From Streptomyces sp. LHD-70 (lineage in GTDB: Bacteria > Actinomycetota > Actinomycetes > Streptomycetales > Streptomycetaceae), in the NCBI RefSeq assembly GCF_031157275.1, contig NZ_JAVIFW010000017.1, positions 62,001 through 126,000 on the forward strand: 64,000 bases of DNA, given 5' to 3'. Position 1 is the stretch's first letter, and every line of letters begins with the position of its first letter. Below the pieces are notes generated by a model. It did not search any database, was not told the DNA's origin, and saw only the letters and a list, made by a program, of their open reading frames with translations. The translations under genes were made by a program, and so were the position numbers. Positions 7,134 through 15,625 of the stretch are shown here, in pieces.

Positions 7134-9662
7134 GTGGATCCCGCACTCGTCCTCAGCCGTCTCACCCAGCCGTTCGTCACCGCCCTCGTGAAGCGGCTCT
7201 TCGTCACGCCCGGCCCCGGCGCCGGACTCGTCGAGAAGAGCGCCGTGCCGGTCCGCCGGCTCGTCGGCTTACACGGCGAGCCCCGCACCGTACGGGAGCG
7301 CGAACTGCACGCCCTGGGCGCGAAGCTCGTACGGCAGGCGGTGGGCGGGCCCGGTGAGAGGCCCGTGCGGCCGGACGAGGACCAGGTCGTCGCCGACGCG
7401 CTCGCCCGCACCCTCGACGCGCTCGGCGAGGTCGGGATGAGCGACGTCCAGGCGGTGGCGCTGCAGGCCGACGGGTTCGCGCAGCACCTCGGCTCACTCG
7501 CCCCGGACGCCACCCGCGAGCTGTCCGAGGAGGGCGCGCTCCTGCACGCCCTGCTCCTGGAGGTCACCGCCCGGCACATCCTGGAGTTCTTCACCACCCG
7601 GTCGGCCTTCGTACCCCGCACCCTCGTCGAGCACAGCGGCTTCCTCGCCGAACTCTGCAAGCGGTACGAGCGGTTGGAGGCGCGCGTGCCCTCGCAGGGG
7701 GCCGCCGACGCCGCGTTCGAGGAGCGCTTCGCACGGGACACCGCGATCCTCCACAACCGCCTGACGATCTTCGGCATAGACCTCGCCAGCGCCCCCGACT
7801 CCTGGCCGCTCGACACCACGTACCTCGGGCTGCGCTGCGAACCCGGCGGCGGGCCGCAGGGCTCGGCCACGCCGGTGCCGGTGTCGCGCGCGCTGGCCGG
7901 GCGCAGCCGGATCCTGGTGCGCGGAGTGGCCGGTTCCGGGAAGACGACACTGCTGCAGTGGCTCGCCGTCGCCACCGCCAAGGGCGAGCTGCCGCAGCAG
8001 CTGGCGGGCCTGCGCGACCGGGTGCCGTTCGTCCTTCCGGTACGCCGCTTCAGCCGCGAGAACCCGCCTGTGCCGGGCGAGTTCCTCGCCGTGAACGGCT
8101 ACCCGGGCTCCGACGCGCAGCCGCCCGGCTGGGCGGACCGGGTGCTGCGGCAGGGCCGCGGGCTCCTGCTCATCGACGGGGTGGACGAGGCGCCCGAGCC
8201 CGCCCGCGAACGCCTCCGCCACACCCTGCGCGACTGGACGGCGCTCTACCCGGGCAACGTCTGGCTGGTCACCACCCGCCCCTCCGCCGTACCCGAGGAC
8301 TGGCTGGCCGCCGAGGAGTTCGGCGAGGTCCAGCTGGCCCCGATGAGCCGGGACGAGGTCGCCGCGTTCGTCGAGCGCTGGCACGCCGCCGCCCGCCAGG
8401 AACCCGGCGCCGACCCGGCGGTCCTCGCGCGGTACGAGCAGACGCTGATCGACGCCCTGCGCCTCACCCGCGACCTGGGCCGCCTCGCCACCAACCCGCT
8501 GATGTGCGGACTCCTCTGCGCCCTGCACCGGCATCTGCGCGGCTATCTCCCCAGCGGCCGCAGGGAGTTGTACGACGCGGCCATGTCGATGCTGCTCGAA
8601 CTGCGGGACCGCCAGCGCGTCGTACCGGACGACGGCATCGCGCTCAGCCGGCAGCCGAAGATCCAGCTGCTGCAGAAGCTCGCGCACTGGATGCTGATCA
8701 ACGGCAAGTCGGAGATGGAGCGGGACATCGCCGTCGACATCCTGCGGCGCCATCTGCCCGCCGTACCGGCCGCGGCCAGGCAGGGCGACGCCGAGACGAT
8801 CTACCGCCACCTGCTCAACCGCACCGGCCTCCTGCGCGAACCCACCGCGGGGTCCGTGGACTTCATCCACCGCACGTTCCAGGACTATCTCGCCGCCGAC
8901 GCGATGGTGCAGCAGCACGACTTCGGGCTGCTGCTCAACCACTCCCATCTCACCGAGTGGGAGGACGTGGTCCGTATGGCGGTCTCCCTGTCCCGGCCGA
9001 ACGAGGTCGCGGAACTGCTGCGCGGCATGGTCTCCCGCCGTCCCGGACTGCGCACCGCGCACGCCCGGCACAGCAAGCTGCTCGCAGCGGCCTGTCTGGA
9101 GAACGTGAGCGAAATCGACCCGGAGGTACGGCAGTTGGTGCAGCGGGCCACCCAGCAGATGGTGAACCCGGCCAGCCCGGCCGGGGCCCGCGCGCTCGGC
9201 TGGATCGGCCCGATCGTCCTGGAGATGCTGCCGGACCCGCGCACGGTCTCAGACGACCGGGCGTACATCCTCGCGATCACCGCGTCCTCGGTCGCCGACG
9301 ACATGGCCATCGACTACCTCGCGGGCCTGCGCGAGCGCGAGCGCATGGACATCCGCGTGCAGCTCGCGAACGCCTGGCCGCGGTACGACACGGCCCGCTA
9401 CGCGCAGGAGGTCATCGCCCACCTCGACGAGCACGGCGGGCTCTACTTCCCCGTCTCCGACCTGCACGAGGCACGCGCCCTCGCCGACCTCGGCGGCCGC
9501 GCCCATCTGCACGTCAAGGGCCAGCTCGACCCGGCGCGGCTGGCCGGGATACTGCCCGTCGAGCGCGTCCGCCGGCTGCGCCTCGAACCCGACCACCCGG
9601 CCGCGGACGAGCAGTGGCAGGCCTCGTTCCCGTACGTGGAGGGGCCGATCTGGCGGGAGTGA
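7134..9662 (+). CDS. NACHT-domain STAND NTPase, solo gene
   Basis: Large signal-transducing NTPase. Bacterial NACHT proteins are known anti-phage sensors, but members also have other roles. From GTG 7134 it has 842 aa: an all-alpha N-terminal region (1-250), P-loop GVAGSGKTTLLQW (about 263-275), Walker B with the NACHT acidic pair LLLIDGVDEAPE (about 343-354), a sensor-like TTRPS, then a long helical C-terminal half probably of HEAT/winged-helix type. No TIR, nuclease or protease effector is recognised, so the N-terminal domain may be the effector. The frame is open to GTG 7041, but family resemblance starts at VDPALVLSRL, so 7134 is preferred. It stands alone between an SGNH hydrolase and purB. 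Confidence 0.85.
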   Translation: MDPALVLSRLTQPFVTALVKRLFVTPGPGAGLVEKSAVPVRRLVGLHGEPRTVRERELHALGAKLVRQAVGGPGERPVRPDEDQVVADALARTLDALGEVGMSDVQAVALQADGFAQHLGSLAPDATRELSEEGALLHALLLEVTARHILEFFTTRSAFVPRTLVEHSGFLAELCKRYERLEARVPSQGAADAAFEERFARDTAILHNRLTIFGIDLASAPDSWPLDTTYLGLRCEPGGGPQGSATPVPVSRALAGRSRILVRGVAGSGKTTLLQWLAVATAKGELPQQLAGLRDRVPFVLPVRRFSRENPPVPGEFLAVNGYPGSDAQPPGWADRVLRQGRGLLLIDGVDEAPEPARERLRHTLRDWTALYPGNVWLVTTRPSAVPEDWLAAEEFGEVQLAPMSRDEVAAFVERWHAAARQEPGADPAVLARYEQTLIDALRLTRDLGRLATNPLMCGLLCALHRHLRGYLPSGRRELYDAAMSMLLELRDRQRVVPDDGIALSRQPKIQLLQKLAHWMLINGKSEMERDIAVDILRRHLPAVPAAARQGDAETIYRHLLNRTGLLREPTAGSVDFIHRTFQDYLAADAMVQQHDFGLLLNHSHLTEWEDVVRMAVSLSRPNEVAELLRGMVSRRPGLRTAHARHSKLLAAACLENVSEIDPEVRQLVQRATQQMVNPASPAGARALGWIGPIVLEMLPDPRTVSDDRAYILAITASSVADDMAIDYLAGLRERERMDIRVQLANAWPRYDTARYAQEVIAHLDEHGGLYFPVSDLHEARALADLGGRAHLHVKGQLDPARLAGILPVERVRRLRLEPDHPAADEQWQASFPYVEGPIWRE

Positions 9663-9753
9663 GCCCTCCCAGCGCGCCCTGGGGCTCTCGTAGGTTCCGA
9701 CGAAGGGGACCGGGGCGTCGGCCTGTCCGAAAGTGTCAGTAAACTGGCCGACT

Positions 9754-11187
9754 GTGACTGCAAAGCCCCGCATCCCCAACGTCCTGGCCGGCCGCTACGC
9801 CTCCGTCGAGCTCGCCGCCCTGTGGTCCCCCGAGCAGAAGGTGAAACTGGAGCGCCAGCTGTGGCTGGCCGTCCTTCGCACCCAGAAGGACCTCGGGATC
9901 GAGGTGCCGCAGACCGCCCTCGACGACTACGAGCGCGTCCTCGACCAGGTCGACCTGGCCTCGATCGCCGAGCGCGAGAAGGTCACGCGGCACGATGTGA
10001 AGGCCCGCATCGAGGAGTTCAACGCCCTCGCCGGGCACGAGCAGGTCCACAAGGGCATGACGTCCCGCGACCTGACGGAGAACGTCGAGCAGCTGCAGGT
10101 CCGGCTCTCCCTTGAGCTGATGCGGGACCGCACGGTCGCCGTCCTGGCCCGCCTCGGCAAGCTCGCCGGTGAGTACGGCGAGCTGGTCATGGCCGGCCGC
10201 TCGCACAACGTCGCCGCCCAGGCCACCACCCTCGGCAAGCGCTTCGCGACGGCCACGGACGAGCTGCTCGTCGCGTACGGCCGCATCGAGGAGCTGCTGA
10301 ACCGCTACCCGCTGCGCGGCATCAAGGGCCCCGTCGGCACCGCGCAGGACATGCTGGACCTGCTCGGCGGCGACGCCGAGAAGCTGGCCGACCTGGAGCA
10401 GCGGATCGCCGGGCACCTGGGCTTCGCGCAGGCCTTCACCTCGGTCGGCCAGGTCTACCCGCGCTCACTCGACTACGAGGTCGTCACCTCGCTCGTCCAG
10501 CTGGCCGCCGCGCCCTCCTCGCTCGCGAAGACGATCCGTCTGATGGCCGGGCACGAGCTGGTCACCGAGGGCTTCAAGGCGGGCCAGGTCGGCTCGTCGG
10601 CGATGCCGCACAAGATGAACACCCGCTCCTGCGAGCGCGTCAACGGCCTCATGGTGATCCTGCGCGGCTACGCGTCGATGACCGGCGAGCTGGCGGGCGA
10701 CCAGTGGAACGAGGGCGACGTGTCCTGCTCCGTGGTGCGCCGGGTCGCGCTGCCGGACGCGTTCTTCGCGCTCGACGGCCTCCTGGAGACGTTCCTGACG
10801 GTGCTCGACGAGTTCGGCGCCTTCCCCGCCGTCGTCGCCCGTGAGCTGGACCGTTACCTGCCGTTCCTCGCCACCACCAAGGTGCTCATGGCGTCGGTGC
10901 GCGCGGGCGTCGGCCGCGAGGAGGCGCACGAGGCGATCAAGGAGAACGCGGTCGCCTCCGCCCTCGCGATGCGCGAGCAGGGCGCCGAGCGCAACGAGCT
11001 GCTCGACAAGCTGGCCGCCGACTCCCGGATCCCGCTCGACCGTGCGCAGCTCGACGAGCTGATGGCGGACAAGCTGTCCTTCACGGGCGCGGCCGCAGAC
11101 CAGGTGACGCAGGTCGTGGCCCGCGTCGAGGAGATCGTGAAGCAGCACCCGGAGGCCGCCGGGTACACGCCGGGAGCGATCCTCTGA
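9754..11187 (+). CDS. purB: Adenylosuccinate lyase
   Basis: Cleaves SAICAR to AICAR and adenylosuccinate to AMP, both releasing fumarate, in purine synthesis; soluble homotetramer. The 477-aa product shows the fumarase/aspartase-superfamily signature GSSAMPHKMNTR (about residues 279-290), the TSRDLTEN segment and AGRSHNVAAQATT with the catalytic His. Start: GTG at 9754 (TAKPRIPNVLAGRY) matches the usual N-terminus of the actinobacterial enzyme better than the GTG at 9733. A TAAACT box (9740-9745) only 8 nt before this GTG suggests a leaderless mRNA. The stop overlaps the probable CTG start of the next gene. Confidence 0.96.
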   Translation: MTAKPRIPNVLAGRYASVELAALWSPEQKVKLERQLWLAVLRTQKDLGIEVPQTALDDYERVLDQVDLASIAEREKVTRHDVKARIEEFNALAGHEQVHKGMTSRDLTENVEQLQVRLSLELMRDRTVAVLARLGKLAGEYGELVMAGRSHNVAAQATTLGKRFATATDELLVAYGRIEELLNRYPLRGIKGPVGTAQDMLDLLGGDAEKLADLEQRIAGHLGFAQAFTSVGQVYPRSLDYEVVTSLVQLAAAPSSLAKTIRLMAGHELVTEGFKAGQVGSSAMPHKMNTRSCERVNGLMVILRGYASMTGELAGDQWNEGDVSCSVVRRVALPDAFFALDGLLETFLTVLDEFGAFPAVVARELDRYLPFLATTKVLMASVRAGVGREEAHEAIKENAVASALAMREQGAERNELLDKLAADSRIPLDRAQLDELMADKLSFTGAAADQVTQVVARVEEIVKQHPEAAGYTPGAIL

Positions 11188-11786
11188 CGCTCCCAGGCCG
11201 GGACGAACTCGAAGCCGCCCGCGACCGCATCGTTCCCGATGTGGTCGCAGATATGGGGGTGGCGCGTAGCGCCTCGGTTGAGGGCGGCGGTGGGAGACGG
11301 GCGGGCGGACTGCGTGTGCTGTTCTGCGGCATCAACCCGTCCCTGATGACGGCGGTGACGGGCCACCACTTCGCCCGCCCCGGCAACCGCTTCTGGCCGG
11401 TCCTCCACCTGTCCGGCTTCACCCCGCGGCTGCTCCGCCCCTACGAGCAGCGGGAGTTGCTCTCGTACGGGCTCGGCATCACGAACGTCGTGGCCCGCGC
11501 GACCGCCCGCGCCGACGAGCTGTCCCCGGAGGAGTACGTGCAGGGCGGGCGGCTCCTGGAGGAGAAGGTGGCCCGGCTGCGGCCCGAGTGGCTGGCGGTC
11601 GTCGGGATCACCGCGTACCGCGCGGCGTTCGGCGAGCGCTCCGCGCAGATCGGCCCGCAGGAGCGGACGGTCGGCGGCAGCGGGGTGTGGGTGCTGCCCA
11701 ACCCCAGTGGGCTGAACGCGCGTTGGACGGTGGGTGCTATGGCCGAGGAGTACGGCAGGCTCAGATCCAGCCTTTCCGGCGATTGA
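11184..11786 (+). CDS. mug: G:T/U mismatch-specific DNA glycosylase, probable CTG start
   Basis: Removes uracil or thymine (and ethenocytosine) mispaired with guanine; Mug/TDG branch of the UDG superfamily. The catalytic GINPS segment (motif 1) and NPSGLNARW (motif 2) are present. The first ATG/GTG in frame (GTG 11241) would cut off residues that I recognise as family-conserved (LEAARDRIVPDVVAD). The reading frame continues upstream without ATG or GTG to a CTG at 11184 that overlaps the purB stop as CTGA. I therefore place the start there (200 aa), coupled to purB. Between this N-terminal piece and LRVLFCGINPS there is a non-conserved insert of about 20 residues (Gly/Arg-rich). The start is inferred; the glycosylase assignment is firm. 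Confidence 0.82.
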   Translation: MTLPGRDELEAARDRIVPDVVADMGVARSASVEGGGGRRAGGLRVLFCGINPSLMTAVTGHHFARPGNRFWPVLHLSGFTPRLLRPYEQRELLSYGLGITNVVARATARADELSPEEYVQGGRLLEEKVARLRPEWLAVVGITAYRAAFGERSAQIGPQERTVGGSGVWVLPNPSGLNARWTVGAMAEEYGRLRSSLSGD

Positions 11787-11845
11787 GGACGAGGCCGCAG
11801 ACCAAAAGGGGGTCTGGGGCTCAGCCCCAGGCGGCGCCCCATGAC
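11764..11845 (+). terminator. Double-hairpin terminator within interspersed repeat family B, copy 1
   Basis: Overlaps the mug stop. Hairpin 1: CAGACC/GGTCTG at 11799-11816 with an A-rich loop. Hairpin 2: CTGGGGC-TCA-GCCCCAG at 11814-11830, a perfect 7-bp stem. They are mutually exclusive by 3 nt. The leading part (CCGGCGATTGAGGACGAGGCC) recurs at 35086 and, in variant form, at 21870-21903 and 42166-42230. It lies between mug (+) and the convergent methyltransferase (-), so it probably ends transcription both ways. Confidence 0.75.
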
Positions 11846-11861
11846 TACGGCACCTTTCAGA

Positions 11862-12641
11862 TCAAGGCTTACGCCCCATCGCCCCGTACTGCGCGACCTG
11901 CTGAGGCTCCGTGCCCGGCTCGGCGCGCCAGCGGGAGCAGGAGACCAGGCCCGGCGGGAGCAGTTCGAGGCCGTCGAAGAACGCGGCGATCTCCTGGCCG
12001 GAACGGGCGCGGATCGGCGGCTTGGCGTTCTCGTTCCAGAACGCCATCGCCTCCGCGTTGCCGGAGCCGCCCAGCTCCAGGGTGGGGTGGGTGACCACCA
12101 GATAGCTGCCGGACGGCACCGCGTCCACAAGGCGGCGCACGATCTCCGTGGCCTGCTCGGTGTCCAGGACGAAGTTGAGGATGCCGAGCAGTATCACCGC
12201 GACCGGGCGGTCGAGGTCGAGGGTCTCGGCGGCGGCGCGCAGGATGGCGTCCGGGTCGTGCGCGTCCGCGTCGACATAGCTCGTGGCGCCCTCCGGTGTG
12301 CTGGTCAGCAGGGCGCGGGCGTGGGCGAGGACCGTGGGGTCGTTGTCGACGTAGACGATGCGGGAGTCGGGGGCGATGCGCTGGGCGACCTCGTGGGTGT
12401 TGTCCGCGGTGGGCAGCCCCGTACCGATGTCGAGGAACTGGCGGATGCCGGCCTCGCCCGCGAGGTACCGGACGGCGCGGCCAAGGAACTCCCGGTCGGC
12501 GCGGGCGACTTGGCCGATGCTCGGGTACATCGAGGTGACCTGGTCGCCGACCTCCTTGTCGACGGTGTAGTGGTCCTTGCCGCCGAGCCAGTAGTTCCAG
12601 ACGCGGGCGTTGTGCGCGACCTGTCCGCTGTGCTCAGTCAT
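11862..12641 (-). CDS. SAM-dependent methyltransferase, SAV2177/DUF574 family
   Basis: Member of an actinobacterial class I methyltransferase family (Methyltransf_19) that is strongly expanded in Streptomyces; targets are mostly unknown. Seen: N-terminal ARVWNYWLGGKDHYTVD, SAM motif FLDIGTGLPTADNTHE, VVYVDND-like acidic loop (RIVYVDNDP) and PVAVILLGILNFV at motif IV. Length 259 aa is normal. The ATG at 12641 (TEHSGQVAHNARVWN) has AAGGAGCC upstream and fits family starts; the open frame goes on to 12704 without support. No regulator is adjacent. It is convergent with mug across the hairpin region. Confidence 0.92.
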   Translation of the reverse strand: MTEHSGQVAHNARVWNYWLGGKDHYTVDKEVGDQVTSMYPSIGQVARADREFLGRAVRYLAGEAGIRQFLDIGTGLPTADNTHEVAQRIAPDSRIVYVDNDPTVLAHARALLTSTPEGATSYVDADAHDPDAILRAAAETLDLDRPVAVILLGILNFVLDTEQATEIVRRLVDAVPSGSYLVVTHPTLELGGSGNAEAMAFWNENAKPPIRARSGQEIAAFFDGLELLPPGLVSCSRWRAEPGTEPQQVAQYGAMGRKP

Positions 12642-12773
12642 CCGGGCTCCTTCGGCCGTCCATGGGCTTCGCCGTCCATGATCCTCAAGAGGCCATGGTG
12701 GCACGGCCGTTCAACTCCGGCGTGTCCGCGGACCGGGAGGCCCTGCCCCCGGGTCTCGGCTTCACGGCTGACG

Positions 12774-12808
12774 ACTCACGGCTCACGGCTCACGGCTCAC
12801 GGCTCACG
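12774..12808. repeat. 7-bp tandem repeat GCTCACG, five units
   Basis: Four perfect GCTCACG units (12781-12808) preceded by ACTCACG (12774-12780). The unit reads CGTGAGC on the minus strand, and the last unit contains the TGA stop (12804-12806) of the small gene that follows. Related degenerate units (TTCACGGCTGACG) precede it from about 12761. Confidence 0.9.
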
Positions 12809-13208
12809 GTGGGTCGACGTCCGTGGCCACCGCGAGTAAGCGCAGCAGCCTGGGCCGCTCCCGGTCGGTGACGGCCAGGGCCAGCCAGCGGTCGCCGGTG
12901 TGCCACAGATCGGCGCTGCTCGCCGACCAGCTCAGGCCGTGCCACGGCTCGGGTATGTCCTCCCCCTCTCCCCCGCGCAGCAGCACCCCTTGCAGCCCGA
13001 ACGGGCCGTGGGCCACCCACTTCTCCCCCAGCGGCTCGTGCAGGGCCGCCAGCTCCGCCGCGTACTGCTCGCATCTGTCTTCGTACTCCCCCGGGTCCGT
13101 CGCGTCGAAGTCCGTGCGCTGCAACTCCTCGACGTGGAACGCGCGCTCCGTGGGCAGCGCGCGGGCACACAGCTGGTCTATGGCGTGCAGATGCCGGGCC
13201 GGACTCAT
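12804..13208 (-). CDS. Conserved hypothetical protein, 134 aa
   Basis: Function not recognised. Soluble, acidic and Trp-rich (motifs HGLSWSASSADLWHTGDRW and GEKWVAHGPFGLQG), with no membrane segment or signal peptide and no metal-binding motif. The ATG at 13208 gives SPARHLHAIDQLCARALPTER; GGAGG lies almost against the start codon, so spacing is poor, but no better start follows. Codon use is normal for the window. It lies tail-to-tail with the methyltransferase promoter side and is divergent from the ROK gene across an interspersed repeat. Its stop codon is inside the heptamer repeat. Confidence 0.7.
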   Translation of the reverse strand: MSPARHLHAIDQLCARALPTERAFHVEELQRTDFDATDPGEYEDRCEQYAAELAALHEPLGEKWVAHGPFGLQGVLLRGGEGEDIPEPWHGLSWSASSADLWHTGDRWLALAVTDRERPRLLRLLAVATDVDPP

Positions 13209-13261
13209 GCCTCCAGTAAACCGGCGACCACTGACAACGGCCGGACGGGCTGGACTTGCTG

Positions 13262-13445
13262 GACGTTGGGCCGAAGGCGGGCGCCCCAAAGGGGCGCGGG
13301 ACCGTGACACTTGCGGCTCCGCTGCGGGGCGCGACAAGCCACGACGGAGCCGCAGCCGAAAGACGGGCGTCGCAGTGAGGGCCCGGGGCGCAGCCCACCG
13401 AAGCTGTCCGCAGGACTTTCGGGAAGGGGCGGGGAGGGGAGAGCT
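13262..13445. repeat. Interspersed repeat family A, copy 2
   Basis: Fills most of the 313-bp gap 13209-13521. GGGGCGCGGGACCGTGACACTTGCGGCTCCGC-type block, then GCGACAAGCCACGACGGAGCCGCAGCCGAAAG matches copy 1 (5895-5965), and then, in opposite orientation, GCTGTCCGCAGGAC and TTCGGGAAGGGGCGGGG match the part of copy 1 that lies inside the ABC-F gene. So the element is modular, with blocks able to invert. Remaining bases to 13521 hold the ROK ribosome site (GGGAGG at about 13510). Confidence 0.8.
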
Positions 13446-13521
13446 CAGGGGCTCGCCCTCGCCGCAGGCCGCCCCGGCGAGTACGATCCGGCGAACACGC
13501 TCGCGACCAGGGAGGACGACG

Positions 13522-14682
13522 GTGGGGCGGCTGACCGGCGGGGATCCCTCGCTGCTGCGGCGGATCAACTCCGCGGTGGTGCTGCACGCCCTGCGCGGCG
13601 TGGAGTTCGCGACGCTCACGGAGATCACCGGGGTCACCGGCCTCTCCCGGCCCACGGTCGAGGGCGTCGTCGAGGGCCTGATGGGCGCGGGCCTCGTCGT
13701 CGAGGTCGCCGCCGAGGAGGGCGTCGCCCGACGGCAGGGGCGGCCCGCACGCCGGTTCCGCTTCCGCGCCGAGGCCGGCCATCTGCTGGGCCTGGAGATC
13801 GGCGCGCACCGGGTCGCCGCCGTCCTCTCCGACCTGGACGGGCAGGTACTCGGCACCGCCGAGCGGGAGGTCGACGAGAAGGCCCGCGCCGACGAACGCC
13901 TGGAGCGGCTCCGGCTCACCGTCACGGACCTGCTCGCCGAGGCCGGGATCGCCCGGGAGTCGCTGCGCGCCGTGGGCGCGGCCAGCCCCGGCATCGTGCA
14001 GGCCGACGGCACGGTGGGGCTCTGCACCGCCCTGCCCGGCTGGACCGGCCTCGCGCTCGGCGACCGGCTGCGGCGCTCCTTCAAGTGCCCGGTCCTGGTC
14101 GAGAACGACGCCAACACGGCGGCGGTGGGCGAGCATTGGAAGGGCACGGCGACGGACTCGGACGACTTGGTGTTCGTGCTCGCGGGCCTGAGCCCGGGCG
14201 CGGGTTCGCTGATCGGCGGACGGCTGCACCGCGGCTTCGGCGGCGCTGCGGGCGAGATCGGCGCGCTGCATCTGCTCGGCCGCGAGGTCACGCCGGAGTC
14301 TCTGCTGTCCACGACGGGCGAGCCGCTGCACCCCCTGGACGAGCAGGCCGTCACCGAGGTCTTCGCGCACGCCAAGCGGGGCGACGAACAGGCCGCGGCC
14401 GCTGTGGAACGCTTCATCCGGCGTCTGGTGCACGATGTGGCGGCGCTGGTGCTCGCCCTCGATCCGGAGGTCGTGGTGATCGGCGGCTGGGCGGCCGGCC
14501 TGGACGGCGTACTGGAGCCGCTGCGCCGCGAGTTGGCCCGCTACTGTCTGCGCCCGCCGCGCGTCACGCTCTCCACACTCGGCGAGGCCGCGATCGCCAC
14601 GGGCGCCCTGCGCCTGGCCCTCGACCACGTCGAGGAGGAGCTGTTCGCGGTGGAGGGCACGGTCACGGCCCGCCGCGCGTAG
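13522..14682 (+). CDS. ROK-family transcriptional regulator (NagC/XylR type)
   Basis: Sugar-responsive repressor or activator: winged-helix DNA-binding N-terminus (about 1-80; LLRRINSAVVLHALRG, then TEITGVTGLSRPTVEGVVEGLM) followed by an ROK sugar-kinase-like domain (about 85-380; LLGLEIGAHRVAAVLSDLDG phosphate loop and VENDANTAAVGEHWKG). 386 aa, normal. The zinc motif CxCGxxGCxE usual in ROK proteins is missing; the region reads GGAAGEIGALHLLG, so the metal site is lost. GTG 13522 is chosen because GGGAGG lies 6 nt upstream and homology begins there, although the frame stays open to 12823. No sugar transporter or kinase lies next to it, so its regulon must be elsewhere. Confidence 0.92.
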   Translation: MGRLTGGDPSLLRRINSAVVLHALRGVEFATLTEITGVTGLSRPTVEGVVEGLMGAGLVVEVAAEEGVARRQGRPARRFRFRAEAGHLLGLEIGAHRVAAVLSDLDGQVLGTAEREVDEKARADERLERLRLTVTDLLAEAGIARESLRAVGAASPGIVQADGTVGLCTALPGWTGLALGDRLRRSFKCPVLVENDANTAAVGEHWKGTATDSDDLVFVLAGLSPGAGSLIGGRLHRGFGGAAGEIGALHLLGREVTPESLLSTTGEPLHPLDEQAVTEVFAHAKRGDEQAAAAVERFIRRLVHDVAALVLALDPEVVVIGGWAAGLDGVLEPLRRELARYCLRPPRVTLSTLGEAAIATGALRLALDHVEEELFAVEGTVTARRA

Positions 14683-14712
14683 CGACGGCTTGCGTCGTAC
14701 GCGCAGGTCATG

Positions 14713-14799
14713 CGTGCGGGCCGTACGCACAACACGTCATACGTGCGGGCCGTACGCACAACACGTCATACGTACGGGCCGTACCGCACAGGTCACGCC
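14713..14799. repeat. 29-bp tandem repeat, three units, between convergent genes
   Basis: Units at 14713-14741, 14742-14770 and a degenerate third to about 14799, each containing GTGCGGGCCGTACGCAC, itself an inverted repeat. Lies just after the ROK stop and before the convergent gntR stop (14837). The hairpins may serve as bidirectional terminators. There are no unique spacers, so it is not CRISPR. Confidence 0.85.
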
Positions 14800-14836
14800 C
14801 ACCGGTCGTACACAAGGGCCGTACCCGGAACGTCCC

Positions 14837-15583
14837 TCAGAACGTGAGGCGGCAGGTGTCCGCCCGATACGTGGCCACCGCGACCGCCGCCGTCCGCCCC
14901 TGGGCGAAGTAGCGCGTCGTGACGACCAGGACCGGAGCGCCCGGCAGCCGGTCCAGCTGCTTGGCCTCGTCCGCGCGGGCCGAGCCCAGCTCGACCGCCT
15001 GGTCCTCGTCGTCGAAGCCGAGGTTCCGCAGCTCGCGCAGGACGGCGTGCGCGCCCGCGGGGCCCGCCGGGGCGTCGTCCACGGCGAGCGCGGGCACCGA
15101 TGCGGCGGGGACGTAGAGCAGCTCGGTGGCGACGGGCTGCCCGCCGGTCACGCGGGAGCGGCGGACGATGTGCACGGTTTCGCCGGCCTCGGTGCCGAGG
15201 AGGCGGGCGACGGCGGCGGGCGGAGCGGCCGGGGTGCTGTCGGCCGCCTCCCAGTCGTCCCCGCTCTCGCCGGGCCTGCCCTGCTGCGCGGAGCCGACGG
15301 AGACGCCCATACGGGGCGGGGCGACGGTGGTGCCGACGCCGCGGCGGCGCTGGAGCCGGCCTTCGAGTTCCAGCTGCTCGAGCGCCTGACGCAGGGTGGC
15401 GCGGGCCACGCCGAAGCGGGCCGCGAGCTCTCGTTCGTTCGGCAGGATCTCGCCGACGGCGAACTCGGAGTCGAGCGCCTCGGCGAGCACGGTCTTGAGG
15501 TGCCAGTACTTCGGCTCCGGCACCGTTTGCAGCTGCGTGGTCCCCACCCTGTCCTCCGCATTCGCCGTGGCCCGGCGGCTCAT
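14837..15583 (-). CDS. GntR-family regulator, HutC/UTRA subfamily
   Basis: DNA-binding repressor with an effector-binding UTRA domain. Winged helix at about residues 25-95 (KYWHLKTVLAEAL, LPNERELAARFGVARATLRQALEQLELEGRLQRRRGVGT), then a linker and a UTRA fold at about 105-245 (VHIVRRSRVTGGQPVATELLYVP, ARADEAKQLDRLPGAPVLVVTTRYF). 248 aa, like DasR. ATG 15583 chosen: it has AAAGG 7 nt upstream and follows a good promoter, while the frame extends uselessly to 15889. A GGTC-N2-GACC palindrome typical of the HutC subfamily overlaps its -35 box, so autoregulation is likely. Ligand unknown; amino sugars are a guess by analogy only. Confidence 0.92.
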   Translation of the reverse strand: MSRRATANAEDRVGTTQLQTVPEPKYWHLKTVLAEALDSEFAVGEILPNERELAARFGVARATLRQALEQLELEGRLQRRRGVGTTVAPPRMGVSVGSAQQGRPGESGDDWEAADSTPAAPPAAVARLLGTEAGETVHIVRRSRVTGGQPVATELLYVPAASVPALAVDDAPAGPAGAHAVLRELRNLGFDDEDQAVELGSARADEAKQLDRLPGAPVLVVTTRYFAQGRTAAVAVATYRADTCRLTF

Positions 15584-15625
15584 TACGCGCCTTTGTTTAT
15601 TAAAGGTTCCTGCACTATCTACGCG

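Noticed and set aside
14713-14799. CRISPR-like 29-bp repeats
   Set aside because: Units are directly adjacent with no spacers, only three copies, no cas genes.
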